Source: JAJXWB01 sp036796555 (lineage in GTDB: Bacteria > Pseudomonadota > Alphaproteobacteria > Rhizobiales > Beijerinckiaceae). From it: a stretch of DNA of 23,300 nt. The DNA is taken from assembly GCA_036796555.1 (NCBI GenBank), contig DAIRCS010000042.1:1-23300 (forward strand). Reading direction: 5' to 3'. How positions within the stretch are numbered: the first letter of the stretch is position 1; each line of letters starts with the position of its first letter. Of this stretch, positions 1 through 6,667 are shown in pieces. The translations under genes and the position numbers were made by a program. A model generated the notes under the pieces. That model saw nothing but the letters and a program-made list of their open reading frames with translations, was not told the DNA's origin and made no database searches.

Positions 1-1
1 C

Positions 2-85
2 GCTCCCCCTCCACACATCAAGACCGCTCCGGATGCATCCTCGGCGAAAGGGGATGAGGGCAGTATGCAGAAAATAGGAAAATAG
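2..85 (+). CDS. Possible C-terminal end of an upstream protein (partial, 5' end outside the window)
   Basis: One frame is open from the left window edge to a TAG at 83-85 and gives 27 residues ending in MQKIGK. It is rich in Pro, Ala and Lys and shows no recognisable motif. Third-position GC is mixed, so coding is not clearly supported. It could be the tail of a gene preceding the radical SAM unit, or chance. Nothing can be said about function. Confidence 0.22.
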   Translation, partial: APPPHIKTAPDASSAKGDEGSMQKIGK

Positions 86-251
86 TCAAGGCCAACTAGG
101 CGACGCCTTCACAATCCGCATCGTCGGACGACGGGTAATCCGCTTCGTGGGATTGGCGCCACGGCATTCTTGGGCCGGCGAAAAGCCTGAGAAGATTGAC
201 AATTTGGCGCGCGCACATACCAATTTGCAATGTGGGGAAGAGGGTTAGGCG
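86..251 (+). promoter_or_regulatory. Leader of the radical SAM unit with a TTGACA box and a CAATTTG direct repeat
   Basis: A consensus -35 hexamer TTGACA lies at 196-201, but no convincing -10 follows at 16-18 bases; the best nearby is the weak CATACC around 215-220. The heptamer CAATTTG occurs at 200-206 and again at 221-227, 21 bases apart, about two helical turns on the same face. That could be a pair of activator half-sites, or chance. A purine-rich stretch (GGGGAAGAGGG, about 234-244) could serve as the ribosome binding site for the start at 252. The rest of this gap shows nothing recognisable. Confidence 0.3.
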
Positions 252-1289
252 ATGCTGCGCGACAATCGGGCGGTCATCGACCAGTTGATCGATGACATCG
301 GCGACTTTGAAGAGGAAGAGATTCGCCTTGGCGTCTGCCGCCAGGCGCGACGCAGACCTCCGGGCGAGTACGAGCATTGGAAGGCGATCGTCGCGAACGC
401 CGTGCGGACTGATGCTGCGCCCTCGCCGGATCTCATTGTCGCCAACCAACGCCTGACGCAATGGGAGGCCTATCTCGGCATAGGCCAGGTCTCTTCGTTT
501 CCGGTTTCCGTCTATTTTGCGCTCACCGACGTCTGCAACGCGCGCTGCGCCTTCTGCTCCTATTCGCCGGAAGTCGCCGCAAACCGACGCGTCGATCTGC
601 AGGATATCCAGCGCGCGGATTGGCTGAAGTTCTCGAAGCTCTTCCTGCCCAACGGGAATCTCAGCGAACCGCTTGCCCATCCCCAGATCGCCGAAATCTT
701 CGCAGCAGTCCGAAAGCTCGCGCCATTCATCAACCTGTCCGTCGGCACGAACGGCTCACTCCTGAACGATCGGGTGATTTATGCGGTCACGGGCTACATG
801 AAGATGATGTACGTCTCGATCAATGCGGCGCGGAAATCGACCTACGAAGCGATCATGCCGCCGCTGAAATGGGAGAAGACGATCTCCAATCTCGCGCGCC
901 TGCGAGACCACAAGGTCAAGCTCGGCACACATCTTCCCGAAGTCATCGCGAGCGTGGTGGCCAATCGTTATAACATCGACGAATTGCCCGAACTGCCGTC
1001 GCTTCTGCACGGCCTGGGAATCGAGCAGTTGCGAATTCATATCCTCAACGTGCAGGGACCGATTTCCGATAGGACGCTCATGGCTGCGGCTGATACCCCG
1101 CAGGCTACGCCCGCTGCCTCCAATCGGAGCTTTCGCGCGCTGGAGTGCGAGTGCGAAAAATACGGAGTCCGCCTGACGCATACGCTGCCCGCATTCGACG
1201 AAACGACGCTGCCGAAGTTCGACCTCTCGCCGTATGTCTTTCCAGTCGGCGCCGGCGCCGCGCTCCCGACCTACGTCGGGAGGCGCTGA
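252..1289 (+). CDS. Radical SAM core protein, without its own auxiliary-cluster domain
   Basis: This 345-residue protein carries the canonical radical SAM cluster motif CNARCAFC (Cys95, Cys99, Cys102), which would hold a 4Fe-4S cluster that cleaves S-adenosylmethionine. The strand-2 region GNLSEPLAHP (about 135-144) resembles the SAM-binding GGEP-type motif, with Glu139 kept. GTNGSLL (165-171) and VSINAARKSTYEAI (188-201) are typical of the SPASM/twitch subgroup. About 80 residues precede the barrel and resemble nothing I recognise. The protein stops at residue 345 without the C-terminal cysteine cluster that relatives usually have; that cluster appears at the start of the next gene. The stop codon overlaps the next start by one base (TGATG), which implies translational coupling. 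The substrate is unknown; peptide or natural-product modification is the usual role of this subgroup. Confidence 0.85.
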   Translation: MLRDNRAVIDQLIDDIGDFEEEEIRLGVCRQARRRPPGEYEHWKAIVANAVRTDAAPSPDLIVANQRLTQWEAYLGIGQVSSFPVSVYFALTDVCNARCAFCSYSPEVAANRRVDLQDIQRADWLKFSKLFLPNGNLSEPLAHPQIAEIFAAVRKLAPFINLSVGTNGSLLNDRVIYAVTGYMKMMYVSINAARKSTYEAIMPPLKWEKTISNLARLRDHKVKLGTHLPEVIASVVANRYNIDELPELPSLLHGLGIEQLRIHILNVQGPISDRTLMAAADTPQATPAASNRSFRALECECEKYGVRLTHTLPAFDETTLPKFDLSPYVFPVGAGAALPTYVGRR

Positions 1290-2539
1290 TGAAAAGCGAG
1301 CGCGTCATCGAGCGTACGCGCCCTGCGCGCCGGCCGACCGTGAGCCGCGAATGGGTCAACGCCTTCGCCGCGGGCGAGGAGGTCCGCTGCACGAAGCCGT
1401 GGAACACGTTGAAGGTCAATCTTTTCCGCGAAACGAAGATCTGCTGCTCGTTCTTCACGAAGCTGCCGCAGTTCGACTGGCCGTCGGCGAAAGAATTTCA
1501 CGATCCCGGCGGCATGTGGAACCACCCTTTCATGCAGCACATGCGCCGCACGATGCGCACGCGCGACGAGGTGCCCTATTGCACTCTCTGCATGGACATG
1601 GACAAGCGCGACCCGACCAACAAGGAGTTGCTGGACACAGCCATCCGCAAAAGCCTTGAGATATTCCGCGAGCTGCAACCGACGAGGCGCGTCAATGGCC
1701 GGATCGACGAAATCGAAACGCCGCTGCCGCGCTGGACGATGTTCGAAATCGATCCGCTCAGCAACGAAATCTTGGAACTGAAGCCTTTCTCCAACGAGAA
1801 GCACGAGTACCGGGAAGCAATCCACAAATTCGGCTTCGAAGGTTTGTCGGACGTGCTACTGATCACGGACAATGTGTTTCGTCCGAATGCAGTCGGAATG
1901 GCGAGTCACGTGATCGCGCCTTTCCTTGCCGAGTCGAATGCACGGTTGAGCGTCGCCGGCGCGAGCCGCGCCTTCGCAGCGCGTCTGTGCGCAGAATTCG
2001 GGCTCGACGCTCATCCGGTCGATGGAACGATCGGCGAGCCGTTACCTTTCGCCGACCATTCGCTGGACGCGATCTGGATGCACGGCAAGCTGCTGGCGCA
2101 GACGAATTTCAAAACCGCGCTGCACGAGTTCCGGCGCGTCCTGCGGCCCGGCGGCCTTCTCCACGTGCGGCGCGCGCCGGGGATCGGCGCGCAATTGCGC
2201 ATCGCCATGCGCGACACGCGCTTGGGAGACGGCCTCTGGTCCCGCATCAGGCGCGGTCAGATCCAAGACGGAGACGTCGCCTGGTTCTCCCGTCGGAACC
2301 TTGATGCGATGCTCGCGCAGGGCGGCTTTTCAATCGACCGGCTACACCCGCTCACCGTACAAGCCAAAAAGGCCGACGCCTTGCGCATGGGACTGGCGGA
2401 GCTCCCTGCAGCGGATTTCGCCCAGCGTCTGACCCAGGAGCAGCTCCGCGTCGAATTGCGCGCCAATCCGGCGCTCGTGGACGGGCTCGAAGAATTCATC
2501 ACATTCAACGCGCGCGCTCACGCGGCGGGCGTCCTGTAG
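1289..2539 (+). CDS. SPASM-like cysteine domain fused to a degenerate class I methyltransferase-like domain
   Basis: The ATG at 1289 overlaps the preceding stop and has GGGAGG at 1278-1283, so the product is 416 residues. Residues 34-101 carry CTKPW (Cys34), ICC (Cys52, Cys53) and YCTLC (Cys98, Cys101). This is the C-x-x-PW / CC / C-x-x-C arrangement found in the C-terminal SPASM-type domain of radical SAM enzymes, where it binds auxiliary 4Fe-4S clusters. Residues about 183-360 look like a class I methyltransferase: LPFADHSLDAIW (252-263) and FRRVLRPGGLLHV (281-293) match the post-motif II and RPGG segments. The glycine-rich SAM-binding motif I is not visible, so catalytic activity is doubtful. 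I infer that this chain partners the radical SAM core encoded just upstream, completing its cluster set in trans. No other member of a pathway is visible. Confidence 0.8.
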   Translation: MKSERVIERTRPARRPTVSREWVNAFAAGEEVRCTKPWNTLKVNLFRETKICCSFFTKLPQFDWPSAKEFHDPGGMWNHPFMQHMRRTMRTRDEVPYCTLCMDMDKRDPTNKELLDTAIRKSLEIFRELQPTRRVNGRIDEIETPLPRWTMFEIDPLSNEILELKPFSNEKHEYREAIHKFGFEGLSDVLLITDNVFRPNAVGMASHVIAPFLAESNARLSVAGASRAFAARLCAEFGLDAHPVDGTIGEPLPFADHSLDAIWMHGKLLAQTNFKTALHEFRRVLRPGGLLHVRRAPGIGAQLRIAMRDTRLGDGLWSRIRRGQIQDGDVAWFSRRNLDAMLAQGGFSIDRLHPLTVQAKKADALRMGLAELPAADFAQRLTQEQLRVELRANPALVDGLEEFITFNARAHAAGVL

Positions 2540-2650
2540 TTTGATGATCATTTGGTTTCGCGGCCGATAGCCGCTGAACGCCGGGATTCCGTTTCCACAC
2601 TGTGAAAGGCGCTGATCGATCGAGAACAGAGGCCAGCGCGTCAGACGCCC

Positions 2651-3055
2651 CTACTCCCCGTCGTCCTCCAGATCGAAATCGAGAATCGCGATCTGCAGCG
2701 TGTAGCTCGAGCCCTTGGCGTCGTCGGCGGAGATCACGCCGAGGAAATCGTCGCCGCTGTTCAGTTCGACCGAATCCGTTTTCCGCGCGCGCGCGACGAG
2801 CTTCAATTTGTCGTTCTCGAACAGCTTGCGCAGATATTCCTGCAACACTTCACGGCCGACGGGAATCTTCATCGCGAAGGCGAAGGAGCGGTCGCCGTCC
2901 TCGTCGTCGAGCGTGATGGCGGCGATCTTGCGCTCGCCGAGCGTTACGTTGGCCGCATTCTCCGGGTCCTTCGGATCGGGCGCGACGCGCAGGCCGTCGT
3001 TGCCGAACGAGCGCCGCAGGAAGGCCTGAAGCTTCGCGATTTCCGCCTTGTGCAC
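2651..3055 (-). CDS. DUF3126 family protein with the domain duplicated in tandem
   Basis: The family, known to me from Alphaproteobacteria, is usually a single domain of about 65-70 residues of unknown function. This 134-residue product contains two copies. Copy 1 (about 6-66) has LQAFLRRSFGND, then LDDEDGDRSFAFAMKIPV. Copy 2 (about 68-129) has LQEYLRKLFEND, then DDFLGV and LQIAILDFDL. Copy 1 has lost the central GDEFIGV-like segment seen in typical members, while copy 2 keeps it as GDDFLGV. I chose the GTG at 3055 because GGAGG lies eight bases upstream and the product then begins just before the domain. The frame could extend to a GTG at 3109 or an ATG at 3079, but neither has a ribosome site. 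It lies 90 bases downstream of cysE on the same strand, probably in one transcript. Confidence 0.8.
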   Translation of the reverse strand: MHKAEIAKLQAFLRRSFGNDGLRVAPDPKDPENAANVTLGERKIAAITLDDEDGDRSFAFAMKIPVGREVLQEYLRKLFENDKLKLVARARKTDSVELNSGDDFLGVISADDAKGSSYTLQIAILDFDLEDDGE

Positions 3056-3145
3056 CTGAAAAACCTCCGCCGCGCGCATGTCGGGCGCGTTTGCGCGCCG
3101 CCGGGCCACGGGTTGCCAGAAACCGCGGCCCGCTTCAAGCGCGGA

Positions 3146-3997
3146 TCAGGCGTCGGCGTTCGCTTCCGCAGCCTTGGAGGCCAGAATCTGGTCCATCGTG
3201 CGGCCGGGTTCCGCGCAGCCTGCCGTGCCGACGACGCGGGCCGGCACGCCCGCGACCGTCGTATTGTGCGGCACCGGGCTCAGCACCACGGAGCCCGAGG
3301 CGACGCGCGCGCAATGGCCGACCTCGATATTGCCGAGCACCTTGGCGCCGGCGCCGAGCAGCACCCCATGCCGGATCTTCGGATGCCGGTCGCCGGTCTC
3401 CTTGCCCGTGCCGCCGAGCGTGACGCCCTGCAGGATCGAGACGTCGTCCTCCACCACCGCCGTCTCGCCGACGACGATAGCGGTCGCATGGTCGAGGAAC
3501 ACGCCTTTGCCGAATTTGGCCGCCGGATTGATGTCGACCTGGAAGACGGCCGACGCGCGGCTTTGCAGGTAATAGGCGAAATCGCGCCGCCCGCCTTTCA
3601 GCAGCGCATGGGCGAGGCGATGCGTCTGCAGGGCGTGAAAGCCCTTGAAATAGAGCAGCGGCTCGATCAGCCGCGTGCAGGCGGGATCGCGGTCGAACAC
3701 GGCGAGAATATCGGCGCGGAAGGCCTCCGCGATGGACGGATCGGCCGCGATCACGCCCGTATAGGCGTGCACGATCGATTCCGCGCAGAGATCGGGATGG
3801 TCGAGGCGGGCCGCGACCCGATGGACGATCGCGCGCTCCAGCGTCTCGTGATGCAGCACGTTGGCGAACAGGAAGCCGGCGAGATCGGGCTCGCGGCGCA
3901 CCGCCTCCTGCGCGTCGGCGAGAATGCGCGCGAACAGCGCGTCCTTCGCCTCGAATTCCACGACCTTGGCCGAGCCGTGACCATACTTCGCCGCCAT
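3146..3997 (-). CDS. cysE: Serine O-acetyltransferase
   Basis: It transfers an acetyl group from acetyl-CoA to L-serine, giving O-acetylserine, the carbon skeleton for cysteine synthesis in the cytoplasm. The 283-residue product has the helical N-terminal domain (about 15-130) followed by the left-handed beta-helix. The catalytic region reads DINPAAKFGKGVFLDHATAI, with Asp155 and His170 matching the family's active-site Asp/His pair. VVGETAVVEDDVSILQGVTLGG then follows in two stretches (175-196), and DRHPKI contains His205. The start ATG at 3997 has GAGGAG eight bases upstream; the open frame extends to 4069 but with no better start. The C-terminal tail after about residue 255 is where feedback inhibition by cysteine is mediated in the family. 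The DUF3126 gene follows on the same strand. Confidence 0.95.
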   Translation of the reverse strand: MAAKYGHGSAKVVEFEAKDALFARILADAQEAVRREPDLAGFLFANVLHHETLERAIVHRVAARLDHPDLCAESIVHAYTGVIAADPSIAEAFRADILAVFDRDPACTRLIEPLLYFKGFHALQTHRLAHALLKGGRRDFAYYLQSRASAVFQVDINPAAKFGKGVFLDHATAIVVGETAVVEDDVSILQGVTLGGTGKETGDRHPKIRHGVLLGAGAKVLGNIEVGHCARVASGSVVLSPVPHNTTVAGVPARVVGTAGCAEPGRTMDQILASKAAEANADA

Positions 3998-4125
3998 GTG
4001 CAAAACTCCTCGCGCGCGGGCGCGACGCATATTAGCACGTGCCGGGGCCGCTGGCTTCCACGGCCTCACTTGTGGTCCGGCGATGCTTAATCAAGGGGCC
4101 GCGGCCCGGATCGCCGGCCCGGCCC

Positions 4126-4335
4126 TCACGAATTCATCACGCCGAGTTTTCGCGCGAAGGGCAGCGGGCCGAGGTTCGGCGCAGCCGGCGCCGCCGGCGC
4201 GCCGCTCGCGGCGGACGAAATCGTCCGGGCGGCGACCGGCGTGGCGACCGCCGCCGCGGACTTCATGGCGCAGTGGGCGCGGCGCGCCCGGGTGAAGATC
4301 GTCTGCGAGGCCGGGGCGGCCGATCCAACGTTCAT
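4126..4335 (-). CDS. Small alanine-rich protein of unknown function
   Basis: This short frame encodes 69 residues starting MNVGSAAPASQTIF and ending LPFARKLGVMNS. GGAG lies seven bases before the ATG, and almost all third codon positions are G or C, as in the flanking real genes. That makes it better supported than the overlapping frame ending at 4091, which has neither feature. A middle stretch (about 24-55) is dominated by Ala and Pro, and the C-terminal dozen residues look more ordered. No signal peptide or domain is recognisable. It precedes cysE on the same strand by about 130 bases and might share its transcript. It may be lineage-specific; I do not assign a function. Confidence 0.5.
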   Translation of the reverse strand: MNVGSAAPASQTIFTRARRAHCAMKSAAAVATPVAARTISSAASGAPAAPAAPNLGPLPFARKLGVMNS

Positions 4336-4501
4336 GTCGCGTCTCCGTCACATGCGATGGCGGCACACAACCAGCCCGGCCTTGCGCCGGCCTTGCGCGC
4401 GCCGGCGCGTTAATCGTCCGGCAAGCTTCGCGTCGGAGAAGAAAATACGATCAGAATCATAGCGTTACTGTAGATAAGGCCTTTCCGTTGCGGAGCGGAT
4501 C
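4336..4501. other. Divergent intergenic region with a tandem 11-base repeat
   Basis: This 166-base gap lies between the small minus-strand ORF and the DUF1217 gene, so it should hold divergent promoters. Directly visible are two adjacent copies of GGCCTTGCGCS (4378-4388 and 4389-4399), then a GC palindrome GCGCGCCGGCGCG. An AT-richer tract at about 4436-4475 may contain the promoter for the rightward gene. I could not match a sigma54, sigma28 or consensus sigma70 pair with confidence. Confidence 0.3.
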
Positions 4502-5296
4502 ATGACGACCCTGTCCTCCTATCTCGCGATCGCGCGCAATGCGTCACGCTGGACGACGATCGCGGCGAAGGCGCCCGACGTCGCGACGCAGACGAGATAT
4601 TTCCAGGACAATATCGGCAAGGTGACAAGCGCTGAGGAACTGGTGAACAATTCGCGACTCTTCACTTACGCGATGAAAGCCTTCGGGCTCGGCGACCGCG
4701 CCTATGCGAAGGGCCTGATGAAGCAGGTGCTGCAGCAGGGCGTCGGATCGTCGACGACGCTCGCCTACAAGCTCAACGACCCCAACATCCTGGCCTTCGC
4801 CAAGGTCTTCGATTTCGCGCGCAACGGCGCGCAGACGACGCAATCGGCCTCGCTGGCGAAATCCGTCGTCGACCAATACACGCAGAACGCGCTCGAAACC
4901 GGCCAATCCAGCCAGAATGCGGGCGTGGGGCTGGCGCTTTATTTCCAGCGCAAGGCGCCGTCGATCGCCAGTGTCTACGGCATTCTCGCCGACAGGAAAT
5001 TGCTGCAGGTCGTGCAGACCGCGCTCAATATTCCGGCCGCGACGGCCGTCATGCCGATCGACTCGCAGGCGGCGATGTTGACGAAGAGGCTCGACCTGTC
5101 CGACTTCAAGGATGCGGCGAAGCTGCAAAATTTTATCGCCCGCTTCGCCGCGCAATACGACGCCAGATACGGCGACGCCTCGGCGACGGGTTCGGTCTAT
5201 TCCAACGCGATCCTGCTCGGCGCGTCGCAGGATACGGGCGGAGGCCTCGGCGCGAGCCTGTTGCAGGCGATGCAGGCCTATCGGGCCAACACGTAG
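4502..5296 (+). CDS. DUF1217 domain protein, flagellum-associated family
   Basis: The 264-residue product matches DUF1217 along its length. It opens with TTLSSYLAIARNASR, has YFQDNIGKVTSAEELVN (33-49) and AMKAFGLGDRAYAKGLMKQV (57-76), then FQRKAPSIASVYGILADRKL and VVQTALNIP in the middle. In Alphaproteobacteria the family is usually found in flagellar gene clusters and may be structural or assembly-related; its biochemical role is not known to me. GGAG lies six bases before the ATG. There is no signal peptide, which suits a cytoplasmic or flagellar-exported protein. No flagellar gene is adjacent here, so this copy is either isolated or a stray paralogue. Confidence 0.85.
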   Translation: MTTLSSYLAIARNASRWTTIAAKAPDVATQTRYFQDNIGKVTSAEELVNNSRLFTYAMKAFGLGDRAYAKGLMKQVLQQGVGSSTTLAYKLNDPNILAFAKVFDFARNGAQTTQSASLAKSVVDQYTQNALETGQSSQNAGVGLALYFQRKAPSIASVYGILADRKLLQVVQTALNIPAATAVMPIDSQAAMLTKRLDLSDFKDAAKLQNFIARFAAQYDARYGDASATGSVYSNAILLGASQDTGGGLGASLLQAMQAYRANT

Positions 5297-5329
5297 GTCT
5301 CGACTGGAGCTCCCCTCCTGTTTTTTCTA

Positions 5330-5358
5330 TTGACAACGCGCTTAGTTGCCAATGTTAT
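5330..5358 (+). promoter_or_regulatory. Sigma70-like promoter of the exported-protein pair
   Basis: TTGACA at 5330-5335 is followed after exactly 17 bases by TGTTAT at 5353-5358 (four of six matches to TATAAT, including the last two positions). It lies about 50 bases before the start at 5409 in a locally AT-rich stretch, and is the clearest promoter in the window. Confidence 0.65.
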
Positions 5359-5370
5359 TTACCTTGGTAA
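5359..5370. promoter_or_regulatory. Palindrome at the predicted transcription start (candidate operator)
   Basis: TTACCTTGGTAA is a perfect 5-base inverted repeat around a 2-base centre. It lies just after the -10 box, over the expected start site near 5365. A related half-site TTGCCAA (5346-5352) lies upstream, so TTGCCAA and TTGGTAA also form an imperfect longer repeat across the -10. The placement is typical of a repressor site; no regulator gene is adjacent. Confidence 0.4.
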
Positions 5371-5408
5371 CTCAGCTGCATCTGTATTCGACACAGGGGG
5401 GAGCGGCG

Positions 5409-5942
5409 ATGAGACGCCATACAGCTATTGCCAGCGCTATATGCCTTGTATTCGCGGCGTCGACGGCAAGGGCCGCCGAAGAATTCAAGGGAATTCCGGG
5501 CGTCCTTCTCCCCAACGGCACGTTTCGTCCGGCCCCGCCGCCGGCCGCCAACGCGCCCGCCGCGGCGACGACGACCAGGGGTGGAACGATTCGCGTGACG
5601 GCGACGGTCCTTCTGGCGTCCACCGCCGCGGAACTCACCCCGTCCTCGCTCAAATGCCATCTGACGATCAGCGTCTACGATACCGATGGCGTGAACACCA
5701 ACCAAATCCAGGAGGAGGACCACAATCCTCCCACCATCAGCGGCACGACGGCCAAGTGCACAATGGCGGTTCCATACCTCTGGAACCTCTATAATCCGGG
5801 GTCGGACACGGTGAATATCGCCCTTGCGATCACCGGTCTCGACGCCAACGGCAAGGGACGGTCGAATTACCTGACGATCCCCCCAATCGCCATGCCGGCG
5901 AACGCGGCGATAACCACCCTGACCATCGGCACGCGGCTCTGA
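5409..5942 (+). CDS. Exported protein of unknown function, probably beta-rich, with one Cys pair
   Basis: I do not recognise this family. The start ATG at 5409 follows GGGGGGAG and gives 177 residues opening with a clear Sec signal peptide: MRR, a hydrophobic core (IASAICLVFAAS) and a likely cleavage after ARA near residue 22. A Pro/Ala linker (41-53) follows, then a region of alternating polar and hydrophobic residues that suggests beta-strands, such as TIRVTATVLLAST and VNIALAITGLD. The mature chain has two cysteines, Cys83 and Cys117, which could form a periplasmic disulfide. An earlier ATG at 5346 lies inside the promoter and is rejected. The next gene starts 42 bases downstream, also exported or anchored, so the two probably form one unit driven by the 5330 promoter. 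Confidence 0.75.
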   Translation: MRRHTAIASAICLVFAASTARAAEEFKGIPGVLLPNGTFRPAPPPAANAPAAATTTRGGTIRVTATVLLASTAAELTPSSLKCHLTISVYDTDGVNTNQIQEEDHNPPTISGTTAKCTMAVPYLWNLYNPGSDTVNIALAITGLDANGKGRSNYLTIPPIAMPANAAITTLTIGTRL

Positions 5943-5984
5943 GCTTTCGCGACGAAGCCGGTCTTGCGGGTTGAGGAGACGACG

Positions 5985-6650
5985 ATGTTCAAGATGTTCG
6001 ACCGCCTGACGGGCGCGCAGATTACGGTCATCGCGGTTGCGCTGATCGCCGCCTTGGTTCCTGGATCGCTTTACGCGGTCGCGGCTTTCACGAATGTCGC
6101 CATCCAGGATCCCGTGAGCGGCAACCGGGCGAGCGTCGACTCGACAGGTAAATTGGCGGTCAAGCCTGCAACAATATACCGTCCATATACGGAAGCGTAT
6201 GAATATTATGCACAGAACCCAGCTTACAAAGTCACGATCGGATTTACAGCAGATACCAGCAAGGTCATCTATACGGTGCCGACCGGATACTACTTGTATA
6301 TCGAATCGCTGACCGGGGTTCTAAGCGCACCGAGCGGCTATACGTCTGCTGGCTTCTATCTCACATCATCAATACATGGAGGCATAACGGGCGTCTTCGC
6401 GCCAACGAATCCGTTCGCGCTGGTCCACCAAACGTTCGGTTCCGGGTTCGTCGCATATTCCGGAGAAACGATCTCAGTGGATTCGCGCGGCGTCGGCAAC
6501 ACCGGCCTCTATCTCCACGGCCACCTTCTCTATGCCAACTACTCGACCTACTCGGCCGCTCAGGCCGTTCCCCCGGCGCCCCCGCTTGCGGCGACCAATG
6601 TGAGCGCCATGACGAGGAGCGCGCAGAAGTCCAGGGAATCGCCGCCCTGA
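5985..6650 (+). CDS. Membrane-anchored or exported protein of unknown function, tyrosine-rich
   Basis: This 221-residue product is not from a family I can name. GAGGAG six bases before the ATG at 5985 supports the start. Residues 12-34 form one hydrophobic segment, either an uncleaved anchor or a signal peptide ending near YAVAA. A motif follows at 36-59, FTNVAIQDPVSGNRASVDST then GKLAV; I have an impression of similar 'DPVSG...VD..GKL' segments after export signals in other bacterial hypothetical proteins, but cannot check it. The body is rich in Tyr, Gly, Ser and Thr and looks beta-structured, possibly a surface or adhesin-like domain, and the tail (190-221) is Pro/Ala/Ser-rich. Codons around 6150-6350 are clearly more AT-rich than elsewhere in the window, suggesting transfer or relaxed codon use. 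Confidence 0.75.
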   Translation: MFKMFDRLTGAQITVIAVALIAALVPGSLYAVAAFTNVAIQDPVSGNRASVDSTGKLAVKPATIYRPYTEAYEYYAQNPAYKVTIGFTADTSKVIYTVPTGYYLYIESLTGVLSAPSGYTSAGFYLTSSIHGGITGVFAPTNPFALVHQTFGSGFVAYSGETISVDSRGVGNTGLYLHGHLLYANYSTYSAAQAVPPAPPLAATNVSAMTRSAQKSRESPP

Positions 6651-6667
6651 GCGCTGAGCGCCGTCGG

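Noticed and set aside
2..85. RiPP precursor peptide for the radical SAM unit
   Set aside because: Only the last 27 codons of an open frame are visible, with no leader/core pattern. The evidence is too thin to call.
1260..1300. Frameshift breaking a single radical SAM-SPASM-methyltransferase gene
   Set aside because: The junction is a clean TGATG overlap with a ribosome site before the second start, and no conserved residues are lost around it. A true split is more likely, though resequencing would settle it.
3050..4090. Long plus-strand frame of 346 codons opposite cysE
   Set aside because: It is antisense to a well-supported cysE and its translation is Arg/Asp/Ala-rich with no motif, a typical high-GC shadow.
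5306..5326. Terminator after the DUF1217 gene
   Set aside because: GGAG/CTCC gives only a 4-base stem before a T6 run; too weak to list as a feature.
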